Below the pieces are notes generated by a model that did not search any database, was not told the origin of the DNA, and saw only the letters and a list, made by a program, of their open reading frames with translations. A stretch of DNA of 64,000 bases from Stenotrophomonas sp. UBA2629 (lineage in GTDB: Bacteria; Pseudomonadota; Gammaproteobacteria; Xanthomonadales; Xanthomonadaceae): assembly GCA_002359895.1 (NCBI GenBank), contig DEOB01000011.1, positions 552,382-616,381 on the forward strand, in the 5' to 3' direction. This document shows, one piece after another, positions 41,675-49,799 of this stretch. Numbering within the stretch: the first letter of the stretch is position 1; each line of letters opens with the position of its first letter. The position numbers were made by a program, and so were the translations under genes.

Positions 41675-43102
41675 TCAGAAGGAAACTTGCAGGCGCGAGA
41701 AAACGGCTTTTTCGTTCGGTAGCCGGGTGCCGCCGCCAGCAGCATCAAAGCTGCTCTGCAGATAATTGGTGGCCAGTTTCAGATTGGGGGTCAGATACCA
41801 GTTGGCGCCCAAGGTCCAAGAGCGGACGCTTGATGCGGAGACGGTTGGATCGGCATAGAACGGGAAGGCCGCATCATCGATATCCAGCCGGCCGTAACGC
41901 GCGGTCAACTCAACTGCGCCCAACCCACCATTGATGCCGAAGGGTCGCGACGGCGTCACCCCGCGATAGCTGGCGTCCTCACCGGTCAACACATAACTGG
42001 CCGTGGCCTGCCAGGCGCGATGTTTGAGTTCCTCACGCCGCGCATCACGCGCCACTTCCTGCTGCGAGACGATGTATTCGGCCTGCAGCCCAAAGCCCTT
42101 GCGATAGAACCACCCCTGCGGCGACCAGCGCAGCGTGTCGCCATCGGCAAGCACCGCACCGCGATAGCTGAAGAACGTCGCCTGCCCTGGCGTGCGATAA
42201 CGCGGCAGGAAGTTGGCGCCGCTGCCACGCTTCTGCCCGGCACTGCCGCCTAGACCAAAGCCCAGCCCGGCCCATGCGCTTTCGCTGCCTTTGAACGGCT
42301 CAAAGAACACACGGCCGGCGTACTCGAACTCGTCATCTGGATTGCTGCTGACCGCATCGCGGCCATCCACCGCGCCGTTGAACACACCCAAGGCATAACT
42401 GAATTTGCCTTTGGCCACTTCGCCCTGCAGCTGTACACCAAGGTCACGATTGGGTGCCAGTTCGCTGGCCAGCGCGCGCTCCACATCCACCAACGCCGAG
42501 GACGACTGCAAACGCTCCAGCCCGACCGGCGAGGTGAATTTACCCACCCGCAGCGTGTACGCCGGGTTGAAGCGCAGGTCGGCATAGGCATCGACGATGC
42601 TGGCGCTGTCGCCGGCAAATTCAGGCGTAAAGCGATACGCCACCAGCTTGCCGAGCGAGCCTTCCAGCGTTGGCCGCGCAATGCGCAGCAGGAAGGTGTT
42701 GTTCTGGTTGCTGTCGCCCACAAACACGCGCGCATCGCCCTGCAGCAGGCCGCGCAGCTTCAACTCGTAATTGCCGTCACCGGATTTGAACGACGCACCT
42801 TTCTGATCAATGGTGATCTTGGGCGCGGTCTTGGCGATGGCCGCGCGTTCTTCTTCCTGCAATTCCAGCCGCCGTTCGAGAATGCGCAGGCGCTGGTCCA
42901 GCGCCGCAAGACCAGTGCCTTCGGCCGGGGCGTCACCGACGACACCGGCAAGCCGCTCCAGCCGCTGCAAACGCTCCTGCAGCTGCTCGACACTGAGTTG
43001 CTGGGCCTGCACCGGTGACCACGCCCCACACACCAGCCCGGCCAGGCTGAGGGACAACAGCTTCCTGGTCGGCAGGGTGAACGGGGGGCGTTGGGCAGTC
43101 AT
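41675..43102 (-). CDS. OprP/OprO-family outer-membrane porin of the sulfate operon
   Basis: A 475-residue porin with signal peptide (about 1-33, LSLSLAGLVCGAWSPVQAQ), an N-terminal coiled-coil segment for trimerisation (SVEQLQERLQRLERLAG, then a second coil near 70-95) and an OprP-type barrel beginning IDQKGASFKSGDGNYELKLRGLLQGD. It ends in a strand with terminal Phe (AVFSRLQVSF). OprP itself is phosphate-selective, but here the gene heads the sulfate-uptake genes, so sulfate or other oxyanion passage is the better inference. GGAG is found before the ATG at 43102. No PHO box is seen upstream. The 162-base gap to the divergent kbl gene should hold both promoters. Confidence 0.86.
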   Translation of the reverse strand: MTAQRPPFTLPTRKLLSLSLAGLVCGAWSPVQAQQLSVEQLQERLQRLERLAGVVGDAPAEGTGLAALDQRLRILERRLELQEEERAAIAKTAPKITIDQKGASFKSGDGNYELKLRGLLQGDARVFVGDSNQNNTFLLRIARPTLEGSLGKLVAYRFTPEFAGDSASIVDAYADLRFNPAYTLRVGKFTSPVGLERLQSSSALVDVERALASELAPNRDLGVQLQGEVAKGKFSYALGVFNGAVDGRDAVSSNPDDEFEYAGRVFFEPFKGSESAWAGLGFGLGGSAGQKRGSGANFLPRYRTPGQATFFSYRGAVLADGDTLRWSPQGWFYRKGFGLQAEYIVSQQEVARDARREELKHRAWQATASYVLTGEDASYRGVTPSRPFGINGGLGAVELTARYGRLDIDDAAFPFYADPTVSASSVRSWTLGANWYLTPNLKLATNYLQSSFDAAGGGTRLPNEKAVFSRLQVSF

Positions 43103-43264
43103 CGTGCAGCTCCTGTGAAGGTCGTTGGAGCGTCGATGCTGCGGGCGCACACCCGGCCGGAGAAATGACTTCGGGCGCGAGGCTTATAGCCATCGCGCAT
43201 GACGCCAGCAACGAAAACAGGGGACGGCTAAAATCAGGCTTCCTTTCTGCTGCAAGACCCTGCC

Positions 43265-44479
43265 ATGACCGCCATCGCGAACACCTCCCCGCTCACCCGG
43301 CACTACGCCGAGGAACTGGACGCCATCCGCGCGCAGGGACTGTTCAAGTCCGAACGCATCATCACCAGCCCGCAGTCGGCCGAGATCACCTTGGACGATG
43401 GCCGCACGGTGCTGAACTTCTGCGCCAACAACTACCTGGGTCTGGCCGACCACCCGGACCTGATCCAAGCGGCCAAGGACGCCTTGGACAGCCACGGTTT
43501 CGGCATGGCCTCGGTGCGCTTCATCTGCGGTACCCAAGACCTGCACAAACAGCTGGAAAAGCAGATCGCCGCGTTCTTCGGCAAGGACGACACCATCCTG
43601 TACGCGGCCTGCTTCGACGCCAACGGCGGCCTGTTCGAGCCGCTGCTGGGCGAGAACGACGCGATCATTTCCGATGCGCTGAACCACGCCTCGATCATCG
43701 ACGGCGTGCGCCTGTGCAAGGCCAAGCGTTTCCGCTATGCCAACTGCGACATGGCCGACCTTGAAGCGCAGCTGCAGGCCGCCGATGCAGCCGGTTGCAA
43801 GACCAAGCTGATCACCACCGACGGCGTGTTCTCGATGGATGGCTTCATCGCGCCGCTGGATGAAATCACCGCGCTGGCCAAGAAGTACAACGCACTGGTG
43901 CATATCGACGAATGCCACGCCACCGGCTTCCTCGGCGCCACCGGTCGCGGCTCGGCCGAAGTGAAGGGCGTGCTGGAAAAGATCGACATCATCACCGGCA
44001 CCTTGGGCAAGGCCATGGGCGGCGCACTGGGCGGCTTCACCTGCGCCAGTGCCGAAGTGATTGAACTGCTGCGTCAGCGCTCGCGCCCGTACCTGTTCTC
44101 CAACTCGCTGCCGCCGCACGTGGTGGCTGCCGGCATCAAGGCATTCGAGATGCTGGCTGCCGCCGACGATCTGCGCAGCACGTTGGCCGACAACACCGCG
44201 TATTTCCGCGAGAAAATGACCGCCGCCGGTTTCGACGTGAAACCGGGTGTGCACCCGATCAGCCCGGTGATGCTGTACGACGCACCGCTGGCACAGAAGT
44301 TTGCCGAGCGCCTGCTGGAAGAAGGCATCTACGCCATCGGCTTCTTCTTCCCGGTGGTGCCCAAGGGCCAAGCCCGCATCCGCACCCAGATCAGCGCCGC
44401 ACACAGCCGCGCCCATCTGGACCGTGCCATTGATGCCTTCACCCGCATCGGCAGGGAGCTGGGCGTCATCAAGGGCTGA
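43265..44479 (+). CDS. kbl: Glycine C-acetyltransferase (2-amino-3-ketobutyrate CoA ligase)
   Basis: A 404-residue PLP enzyme of the alpha-oxoamine synthase family that splits 2-amino-3-oxobutyrate with CoA into glycine and acetyl-CoA, the second step of threonine breakdown after Tdh. The NFCANNYLGLADHPDL pattern, the SVRFICGTQDLHKQLE segment, the His in VHIDECHATGF and the PLP-binding Lys in TGTLGKAMGGALGGF are all visible. The length is typical. It is transcribed alone and ends at a strong hairpin. The matching tdh lies 6.5 kb upstream. Confidence 0.95.
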   Translation: MTAIANTSPLTRHYAEELDAIRAQGLFKSERIITSPQSAEITLDDGRTVLNFCANNYLGLADHPDLIQAAKDALDSHGFGMASVRFICGTQDLHKQLEKQIAAFFGKDDTILYAACFDANGGLFEPLLGENDAIISDALNHASIIDGVRLCKAKRFRYANCDMADLEAQLQAADAAGCKTKLITTDGVFSMDGFIAPLDEITALAKKYNALVHIDECHATGFLGATGRGSAEVKGVLEKIDIITGTLGKAMGGALGGFTCASAEVIELLRQRSRPYLFSNSLPPHVVAAGIKAFEMLAAADDLRSTLADNTAYFREKMTAAGFDVKPGVHPISPVMLYDAPLAQKFAERLLEEGIYAIGFFFPVVPKGQARIRTQISAAHSRAHLDRAIDAFTRIGRELGVIKG

Positions 44480-44497
44480 CACTGCCCGGACGGAAAA

Positions 44498-44528
44498 CAG
44501 AACAGGCGCCCAGTGGGCGCCTGTTCTG
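44498..44528 (+). terminator. Terminator of kbl
   Basis: AACAGGCGCCC pairs with GGGCGCCTGTT around AGT, with CAG/CTG extension and TTTC after it. It lies about 20 bases past the stop codon. Confidence 0.8.
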
Positions 44529-44665
44529 TTTCAAAGCCGACGTTCTGATTGCGTACTACCTCACCGTGCAGCTTGTGAGGCACACACCGCTGCCGGTTAT
44601 GGGGTACAGCGCCGCGCGGCCCGCGAACCGCTTCATGCCAAACAGCAATCCAACAACACCCGCTA

Positions 44666-44968
44666 TCAGTTTTTGCCAGCCTTCACTGTTGGTGTTGCCG
44701 CGGGCGCCGGCGCGCCCTTCGCCACACGGATACCGTTGGCCTTCATCCACGCATCGAACTGGTCGGCACTCATCCGGCTTTCGCCTTCCTGCATCAGGAA
44801 GCGGTAATTGCCCAACGCGTCCTTCTCGGCGACCGGCGCTTCCACGGTCACGGTGATCGGCTCTTCAACCTTCTTGCTGGCGTGCTTGCCTGTTGAAGAA
44901 CAGCCCACCAAGGTCACCAGCGACGTCATCGTCAGCGCAATACCTGACACACGAATAAGAGCTTGCAT
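44666..44968 (-). CDS. Small lipoprotein with the FDAWMKA motif
   Basis: A 100-residue predicted lipoprotein. The signal peptide ends in the lipobox LVGC with Cys23. The C-terminal part YRFLMQEGESRMSADQFDAWMKANGIRVAK closely matches the end of the exported protein at 45903-46394 (RM-S/T-A-D/E-x-FDAWMKA-x-G-I/V-RV-x-K, followed by PAPA). I do not recognise the family. The start at 44968 is the ATG before the signal peptide; an ATG nine bases upstream is also possible. It follows the pseudouridine synthase gene on the same strand, 88 bases apart. Confidence 0.72.
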   Translation of the reverse strand: MQALIRVSGIALTMTSLVTLVGCSSTGKHASKKVEEPITVTVEAPVAEKDALGNYRFLMQEGESRMSADQFDAWMKANGIRVAKGAPAPAATPTVKAGKN

Positions 44969-45056
44969 GGCTGCCATCTCGTAAAAACAGAGCGCCAGTC
45001 TAAACAATCACTCGAACAAGTACAGCTATTACACTGAATTAATTGAACTAATCAGC

Positions 45057-45878
45057 CTATTCAGCCGCTCCGAACCGCCCAGCCAAGGCATCCAGCTCTC
45101 CCGCACTGAGCTCGCGCCATTGGCCTTTGCCCAGTTCACCCAGCTGCACCGGCCCGATCGCAACCCGCATCAAGCGCAGCACATCCAATCCAAGCATATT
45201 CAACAACCGGCGGATGTGACGGTTGCGGCCTTCATCCAGCACCACCTCCAACCAGGCCGTGCGCTCGCCGTGCCGCAGGATCTGTACCGAATACGCTGCC
45301 AGGTGCTCGCCGGCATCGTCTACCCCCGTGTGCATGCGTTCCAGCTGTGTGGCATCGGGCACCGCATCCACCTGCACGCGGTAGGTTTTCAGCGGCCCGG
45401 TGGCCGGGTCGGTCAGCCGTGCCGCCCATTCCGGATCATTGCTGAAAAACAGCAGGCCTTCGCTGGCCTTGTCCAGGCGCCCCACCGGTGCCATCCAAGG
45501 CAATCCGGCGCCATCGAAGCAGTGATAGACGGTGTCGCGGCCGCGCTCGTCCTGCACCGTGGTCACCAGCCCGCGCGGCTTGTTCAAGGCGATGTATAGC
45601 CGCCCTGCCGCCGCCAATGCCTGGCCATCCAGCAGCACTTTGTGCCGCCCGGCCAGGATCGGGAACTCCGGGTCACGGATCACCCGTCCATCCACACTGA
45701 CACGGCCCTCCTGCACACGCCGCGCCGCCTCGCTACGCGAGCACACACCAGCCTTGGACAACACCCTCGCCAACCCGTGGCGCACCTGCTTGCTGCTGTC
45801 AGCGGGCTGCAAACGCAAACGCCCGCCGGGTTTAACCGGGCGGGCGTTTGAATGGTATGGCGGTTTGGAGGAAGCCAT
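45057..45878 (-). CDS. RsuA/RluB/RluE-family pseudouridine synthase
   Basis: A 273-residue RNA-modifying enzyme that isomerises uridine to pseudouridine in ribosomal RNA. The S4 RNA-binding domain spans about 33-90 (GLARVLSKAGVCSRSEAARRV). The catalytic Asp is in VGRLDKASEGLLFFSND, and the family segment EGRNRHIRRLLNMLGLDVLRLMRVAIG is near the C-terminus. Which rRNA site is modified cannot be told. The N-terminal 30 residues are basic and partly encoded by a 12-base-pair hairpin (45816-45850). GGAG lies 13 bases before the ATG at 45878, which is rather far, and the true start could be a GTG farther in. It lies between the two FDAWMKA-motif genes. Confidence 0.87.
   Translation of the reverse strand: MASSKPPYHSNARPVKPGGRLRLQPADSSKQVRHGLARVLSKAGVCSRSEAARRVQEGRVSVDGRVIRDPEFPILAGRHKVLLDGQALAAAGRLYIALNKPRGLVTTVQDERGRDTVYHCFDGAGLPWMAPVGRLDKASEGLLFFSNDPEWAARLTDPATGPLKTYRVQVDAVPDATQLERMHTGVDDAGEHLAAYSVQILRHGERTAWLEVVLDEGRNRHIRRLLNMLGLDVLRLMRVAIGPVQLGELGKGQWRELSAGELDALAGRFGAAE
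45816..45850 (-). other. Strong hairpin inside the 5' coding region of the pseudouridine synthase gene
   Basis: CAAACGCCCGCC pairs with GGCGGGCGTTTG, and the loop GGGTTTAACCG can pair internally. It starts about 10 codons into the gene and could be a terminator or attenuator for the gene upstream, or an RNA target for control. Confidence 0.6.
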
Positions 45879-45902
45879 CGACGATAAAGTGCTCCGGCCG
45901 TC

Positions 45903-46394
45903 TTACTTGACCTCAGTTGCCGGCTGCGCGGCGGGTGCTGCCGCTTCGGCCGGCGCCGGACGCGCCTTGACCACGCGCACACCGCGCGCCTTCATCCAGG
46001 CATCAAATTCTTCAGCGGTCATGCGCTTGCCGTTCTGGCTCATGTCAAAACGCCACGGCGTGTTGTCGAACTCAGTCTGCGGCTTGTAGGCCGCCGGATC
46101 ATTGGCATTGATCGCACCACGGGCCGGGATGGCACTGGCCACGTTGTTGCAGCTCTCCACACGCAGGCGCATCAGCACTCGATCCAGCGACTGCTCTTCG
46201 CTGACGCCCGAGCTCAATACGCCCGAGGGCATGCCCAACTGGCCCGGGCGCACATACAGCTCCGAGGCAACCGGTGCGATCACGGTGGCAGGCAGCGGCG
46301 CAGCCGGAATGGCATTGGCCGAACAATCCACTGCTGCATGGGCGGCAGGCATGGCAGCCAGCGCGACAAAACCAGCCAGAACGATACGCAGCAT
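45903..46394 (-). CDS. Exported protein with the FDAWMKA motif
   Basis: A 163-residue protein with a Sec signal peptide (LRIVLAGFVALAAMPAAHA, cleavage near 20). The mature part has two Cys (VDCSAN and VESCNNVAS) that may form a disulfide. The C-terminal block WRFDMSQNGKRMTAEEFDAWMKARGVRVVK is shared with the lipoprotein at 44666-44968. After it comes a Pro/Ala-rich tail. I do not recognise a family. The ATG at 46394 is chosen because it starts the signal peptide. It is 24 bases upstream of the pseudouridine synthase gene on the same strand, so the two may be co-transcribed. Confidence 0.75.
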   Translation of the reverse strand: MLRIVLAGFVALAAMPAAHAAVDCSANAIPAAPLPATVIAPVASELYVRPGQLGMPSGVLSSGVSEEQSLDRVLMRLRVESCNNVASAIPARGAINANDPAAYKPQTEFDNTPWRFDMSQNGKRMTAEEFDAWMKARGVRVVKARPAPAEAAAPAAQPATEVK

Positions 46395-46494
46395 TGAATT
46401 TCCATTAAGACAGGAGAACGCGGCGAGTGTAGGCAGCCCCCGCATTGCTTTCAACCGTTAAATGCAGGCGTACGGCGAACCATGTGCGCAGGCA

Positions 46495-46528
46495 CAAAAA
46501 AACAAGGCCCGGCAGATGCCGGGCCTTG
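46495..46528 (-). terminator. Terminator of the OmpA-family gene
   Basis: CAAGGCCCGGC pairs with GCCGGGCCTTG around AGAT, followed on the minus strand by a long T-run. It is 25 bases past the stop codon. Confidence 0.88.
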
Positions 46529-46552
46529 CTGTATCGCAACCGAAACGTCCGA

Positions 46553-47656
46553 TTAGTTCTGGACGTTCAGCTCGGTGCGACGGTTCTTTGCGCGACCTTC
46601 CGGGTTGTCCGAACCATCAGCATTGGTGTTCGGAGCAATCGGACGGCTCTCGCCGTAGCCGATCGGGCCCTGCAGACGAGCAGCCGACACACCGTTGGTG
46701 GTCAGGTAGTCGTACACAGCCTTGGCGCGACGCTCGGACAGCTTCTGGTTGTAAGCGTCGGTACCCTTGGAATCGGTGTGACCGGCAACTTCAACGCGCA
46801 GATCCGGGTAACGCTTCAGGATCTCGGTGGCTTCGCTCAGGATCGACACGGCGTCCGAACGCAGGGTGGCCTTGTCGAAGTCGAAGTTCACGCCCTTCAG
46901 ATCGATCGAGACCGGCACCGGGCAACCGTCCGGACCGATGGTCTGGCCAGGCTGGGAGTTCGGGCACTTGTCGTCGCAGTTGTTGACGCCGTCACCGTCG
47001 TCATCCAGGTCTGCGCAGCTCGGAGCAACCGGAGCCGGAGCCGGCACGGCAGCAACCGGGGCCGGGCCCAGCGGAATCACGACGCCGACCGAGGCCAGCA
47101 CGTCGCCGAACCAATCCTGCTTCTTGGTGTCGTTGCTGAACTGACGGACGCTCTGGTCGTCGAAGTCAGCGCGGTAGGCCAGCTCGGCACGAACGGCAAC
47201 GCGCTTTTCGAAGGTGGTCTGCAGACCGACGCCGACCTTGGCAGCCAGGTTGCCGTCCTTACGGTCCAGCAGGTCGCCAGCGGTGGTCAGGTACTCTTCT
47301 TCCGACTTCTGGTAGCCCAGGCCTGCCAGCAGGTAGGGGTTCCAGCCGCGGCCTTCCTGGATGAAGTGGCGACGCAGGTCCAGCGAAACGCCGTACTGCG
47401 ACCAGTTCTGGTCCTGGTTGGCGTCGAAGTTCGGGTTCTGATAGTTCAGCTCACCGTCCAGCGACCAGTTCGGGCTGATGAACTTGCCCAGACCCAGCGT
47501 CACGAACGGGGCATCATTGGTGCCGCGGTCGCCGTCCTGGAAGTTGAAACCAGCCGAACCGGTCAGGTACCAACGGTCGTCGAATTCCTGAGCCGAAGCG
47601 GCCTGGGCAAAAGCCAGACCGCCCAGCAGTGCGGCGGTAAGGATCTTCTTGTTCAT
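46553..47656 (-). CDS. OmpA-family outer-membrane protein
   Basis: A 367-residue outer-membrane protein. A signal peptide (ILTAALLGGLAFAQAASAQ) precedes an eight-strand barrel (about 23-205, starting WYLTGSAGFNF). A Pro/Ala-rich hinge (about 210-225) and an acidic Asp-rich, Cys-containing repeat of the thrombospondin type-3 kind (DLDDDGDGVNNCDDKCPNS) follow. The peptidoglycan-binding OmpA C-terminal domain (about 255-367) has VNFDFDKATL, VEVAGHTDSKGTDAYNQKLS and RAKNRRTELNV. This architecture is that of OprF-like proteins, which anchor the outer membrane to peptidoglycan. GGAG ten bases before the ATG at 47656 supports the start. Strong expression is likely; the leader is long. Confidence 0.93.
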   Translation of the reverse strand: MNKKILTAALLGGLAFAQAASAQEFDDRWYLTGSAGFNFQDGDRGTNDAPFVTLGLGKFISPNWSLDGELNYQNPNFDANQDQNWSQYGVSLDLRRHFIQEGRGWNPYLLAGLGYQKSEEEYLTTAGDLLDRKDGNLAAKVGVGLQTTFEKRVAVRAELAYRADFDDQSVRQFSNDTKKQDWFGDVLASVGVVIPLGPAPVAAVPAPAPVAPSCADLDDDGDGVNNCDDKCPNSQPGQTIGPDGCPVPVSIDLKGVNFDFDKATLRSDAVSILSEATEILKRYPDLRVEVAGHTDSKGTDAYNQKLSERRAKAVYDYLTTNGVSAARLQGPIGYGESRPIAPNTNADGSDNPEGRAKNRRTELNVQN

Positions 47657-48036
47657 GAAATACAGCTCCTTGTTTCGGGGGTATGAAACCGGTAGAGGCA
47701 TGGTCCAGCACAGCGATTTCGTCGCGTTCAGAGACGGCCGTTTCCGCACGCCATCAGGGCTGCACATTATGCGCTGGCCCGTGAAGGCGATGTTAACGGT
47801 CACATAACAAATCAAGCAACCACCAGACCTCTACATGTCCGGCTGGGCGAACCGTATACAGCTTCATCAAAGGGCGCAAGAGCACGCTATGGCAGGGCTT
47901 CCGGTGCATTTGCTGCATTGCGGATGGTTTTCTCACCTAAGCCCCGGAAAACACAGCCGACCTGCCGTTGTTACCGCTAGCTGAACCGTTTGCTGAGTAT
48001 GATGATTCCGCTCCCCCGCAAACGGAACTTTTCCGC
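47657..48036. other. Divergent promoter region between ompA-like and oxidoreductase genes
   Basis: About 380 bases with no coding signal. On the minus strand CATAAT (47766-47771) is a fair -10 about 110 bases before the ompA-like start, with TTAACA 19 bases upstream of it. AT content is higher here than in the flanks, as expected for promoters. Confidence 0.5.
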
Positions 48037-49062
48037 ATGAAAGCGATCGGCCTGACGCATTACCTTCCCATAAACGACCCCAATTCATTACTGGACGTAG
48101 AACTGGAAACGCCGGCCGCGCCGCGGGGCCAGGACCTTCTTGTTCAGGTTCAGGCAATATCCGTCAATCCGGTGGACACCAAACTGCGCGGCCCCAAGGC
48201 CGGCCAGGAAAGCCCGCCGCGCGTGCTGGGTTTTGACGCTGCCGGCACGGTAGTGGCGGTGGGCCCGGAAGTAACGGCATTTGAAGTGGGTGATGAGGTG
48301 TATTACGCCGGCGATGTCACCCGCCCCGGCTGCAACGCGCAGCAGCAGCTGGTGGACGAGCGCCTGGTCGGGCGCAAACCCACCACGTTGGATTTTGCCG
48401 AAGCCGCCGCGCTGCCACTGACCACACTCACGGCGTGGGAACTGCTGTTTCAGCGCATGCCGTATCAATTGGATGGCAAACGCAACCTCGGCAAGGTGCT
48501 GCTGGTGATCGGCGGTGCCGGCGGTGTCGGCTCCATGGCGATCCAGCTGGCCCGTCATGCCGGTTTCACTGTGGTGGCCACGGCCTCACGCGAAGAATCC
48601 GTCACCTGGTGCAAGCAGCTGGGCGCAGCGCACGTCATTGATCACCGGCAGCCGCTGGCTCCGCAGTTGCAGGCCCTCGGCATCCAGCAGGTGGATGCGG
48701 CTCTCAACCTGGCCAATACCGACCTGTACTGGCAACCGTTGGGTGAGCTGCTGGCACCACAGGGCCATGTCGGCCTGATCGTGGAGCCGGCCGGCGAGCT
48801 GCGCATTGGCGATCCCTATAAAGCCAAGTGCATCGGCATCCACTGGGAATTCATGTTCGCGCGGGCGCGCTTCCGCACGCCGGACATGATCGAACAGCAC
48901 CGCATCCTGACCCGCGCGGCCAGCCTGATTGATGCCGGTGAGTTGCGCACCACGTTGACCCAGCGGCTGGGGCCGATCACCGCTGCCAACCTGCGCCAAG
49001 CCCATCAACACGTGGAATCGGGCCGCACCATCGGCAAGCTGGCATTGGAAGGCTGGGGCTGA
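48037..49062 (+). CDS. Zinc-type alcohol dehydrogenase-like / quinone oxidoreductase
   Basis: A 341-residue medium-chain oxidoreductase of the quinone oxidoreductase (zinc-type ADH-like, YhdH/AdhC-like) branch. The N-terminal GroES-like domain has VQAISVNPVDTKLRG, and the NAD(P)-binding fold has VLLVIGGAGGVGSMAIQLARHAG. The Cys/His zinc ligands of true alcohol dehydrogenases are missing, so a zinc-independent NADPH-quinone or enone reductase is likely. The start is at 48037 (MKAIGLTHYLPI). The substrate is unknown. It ends at a strong terminator. Confidence 0.86.
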   Translation: MKAIGLTHYLPINDPNSLLDVELETPAAPRGQDLLVQVQAISVNPVDTKLRGPKAGQESPPRVLGFDAAGTVVAVGPEVTAFEVGDEVYYAGDVTRPGCNAQQQLVDERLVGRKPTTLDFAEAAALPLTTLTAWELLFQRMPYQLDGKRNLGKVLLVIGGAGGVGSMAIQLARHAGFTVVATASREESVTWCKQLGAAHVIDHRQPLAPQLQALGIQQVDAALNLANTDLYWQPLGELLAPQGHVGLIVEPAGELRIGDPYKAKCIGIHWEFMFARARFRTPDMIEQHRILTRAASLIDAGELRTTLTQRLGPITAANLRQAHQHVESGRTIGKLALEGWG

Positions 49063-49092
49063 CGCGCCGTAGCCGCTCCTGTTTGACGACAT

Positions 49093-49130
49093 AAGCAACG
49101 CGCTCGGCCTAACCGCGCGCGTTGCTTTTC
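49093..49130 (+). terminator. Terminator of the oxidoreductase gene
   Basis: GCAACGCGC pairs with GCGCGTTGC around 13 bases, followed by TTTTC. It lies 32 bases past the stop. Confidence 0.75.
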
Positions 49131-49174
49131 AATCTGCCCTGCGCGCTGTTGCGCACCCTGCCCCCGTACCCGCC

Positions 49175-49786
49175 ATGTTCTCAGCTGCATTTGTCACCCG
49201 CCTGCTGCAATTGCTGCTGGGGCTGTTTCTGTATGGCATTGCCTCGTCACTGATGATCCGTGCCGGCATTGGCATCGCACCTTGGGACGTATTGAGCCAG
49301 GGCATCTCCCTGCGCAGCGGCTGGTCGTTCGGGCTGGTCACCAACCTGGTGGGCGTGGCGGTGTTGCTGATGTGGCTGCCGATACGGCAGAAACCCGGGC
49401 TTGGCACCGTGCTCAATGTGCTGCTCATCGGTCCCAGTGCGCAGCTGGGGTTGTCGATGCTGCCGCCGGTGAGTGGCCTGCTGTGGCAGGTGCTGGTGTT
49501 TGCCGCAGGCCTGCTGCTGTTGGCCATTGCCACCGGGCTCTACATCGGCGCCAACTTCGGGCCGGGCCCACGCGATGGCCTGATGACGGGCCTGCATGCG
49601 CGTACCGGTTGGGCTATCTGGAAAGTGCGCAGTCTGATTGAAGCCTGTGCATTGGCGCTGGGATGGTGGCTCGGCGGCAATGTCGGGCTGGGCACGCTGG
49701 CGTTTGCGATGCTGATCGGCCCGCTGTGTGGCATCACCCTGCCATTGTTCGACCGCCGCGTCAGCGTGCCGTTGCCGGCACGCTGA
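49175..49786 (+). CDS. YczE/YyaS-family membrane protein
   Basis: A 203-residue inner-membrane protein with five to six hydrophobic segments. The family pattern RLLQLLLGLFLYGIASSLMIRAGIGIAPWDVLSQG at the N-terminus and GANFGPGPRDGLMTGLHARTG in the middle identify the YczE/YitT-related group. B. subtilis YczE is linked to surfactin production, but its reaction is unknown. The gene is transcribed alone between a terminator and the convergent LTA-synthase-like gene, 13 bases apart. Confidence 0.84.
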   Translation: MFSAAFVTRLLQLLLGLFLYGIASSLMIRAGIGIAPWDVLSQGISLRSGWSFGLVTNLVGVAVLLMWLPIRQKPGLGTVLNVLLIGPSAQLGLSMLPPVSGLLWQVLVFAAGLLLLAIATGLYIGANFGPGPRDGLMTGLHARTGWAIWKVRSLIEACALALGWWLGGNVGLGTLAFAMLIGPLCGITLPLFDRRVSVPLPAR

Positions 49787-49799
49787 GCCAGGCCAAATA

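Noticed and set aside
43103..43264. PHO box before the OprP-like porin, expected if it were a phosphate porin
   Set aside because: No pair of GTCA half sites with 11-base spacing is found on either strand, and the gene heads a sulfate-uptake operon.
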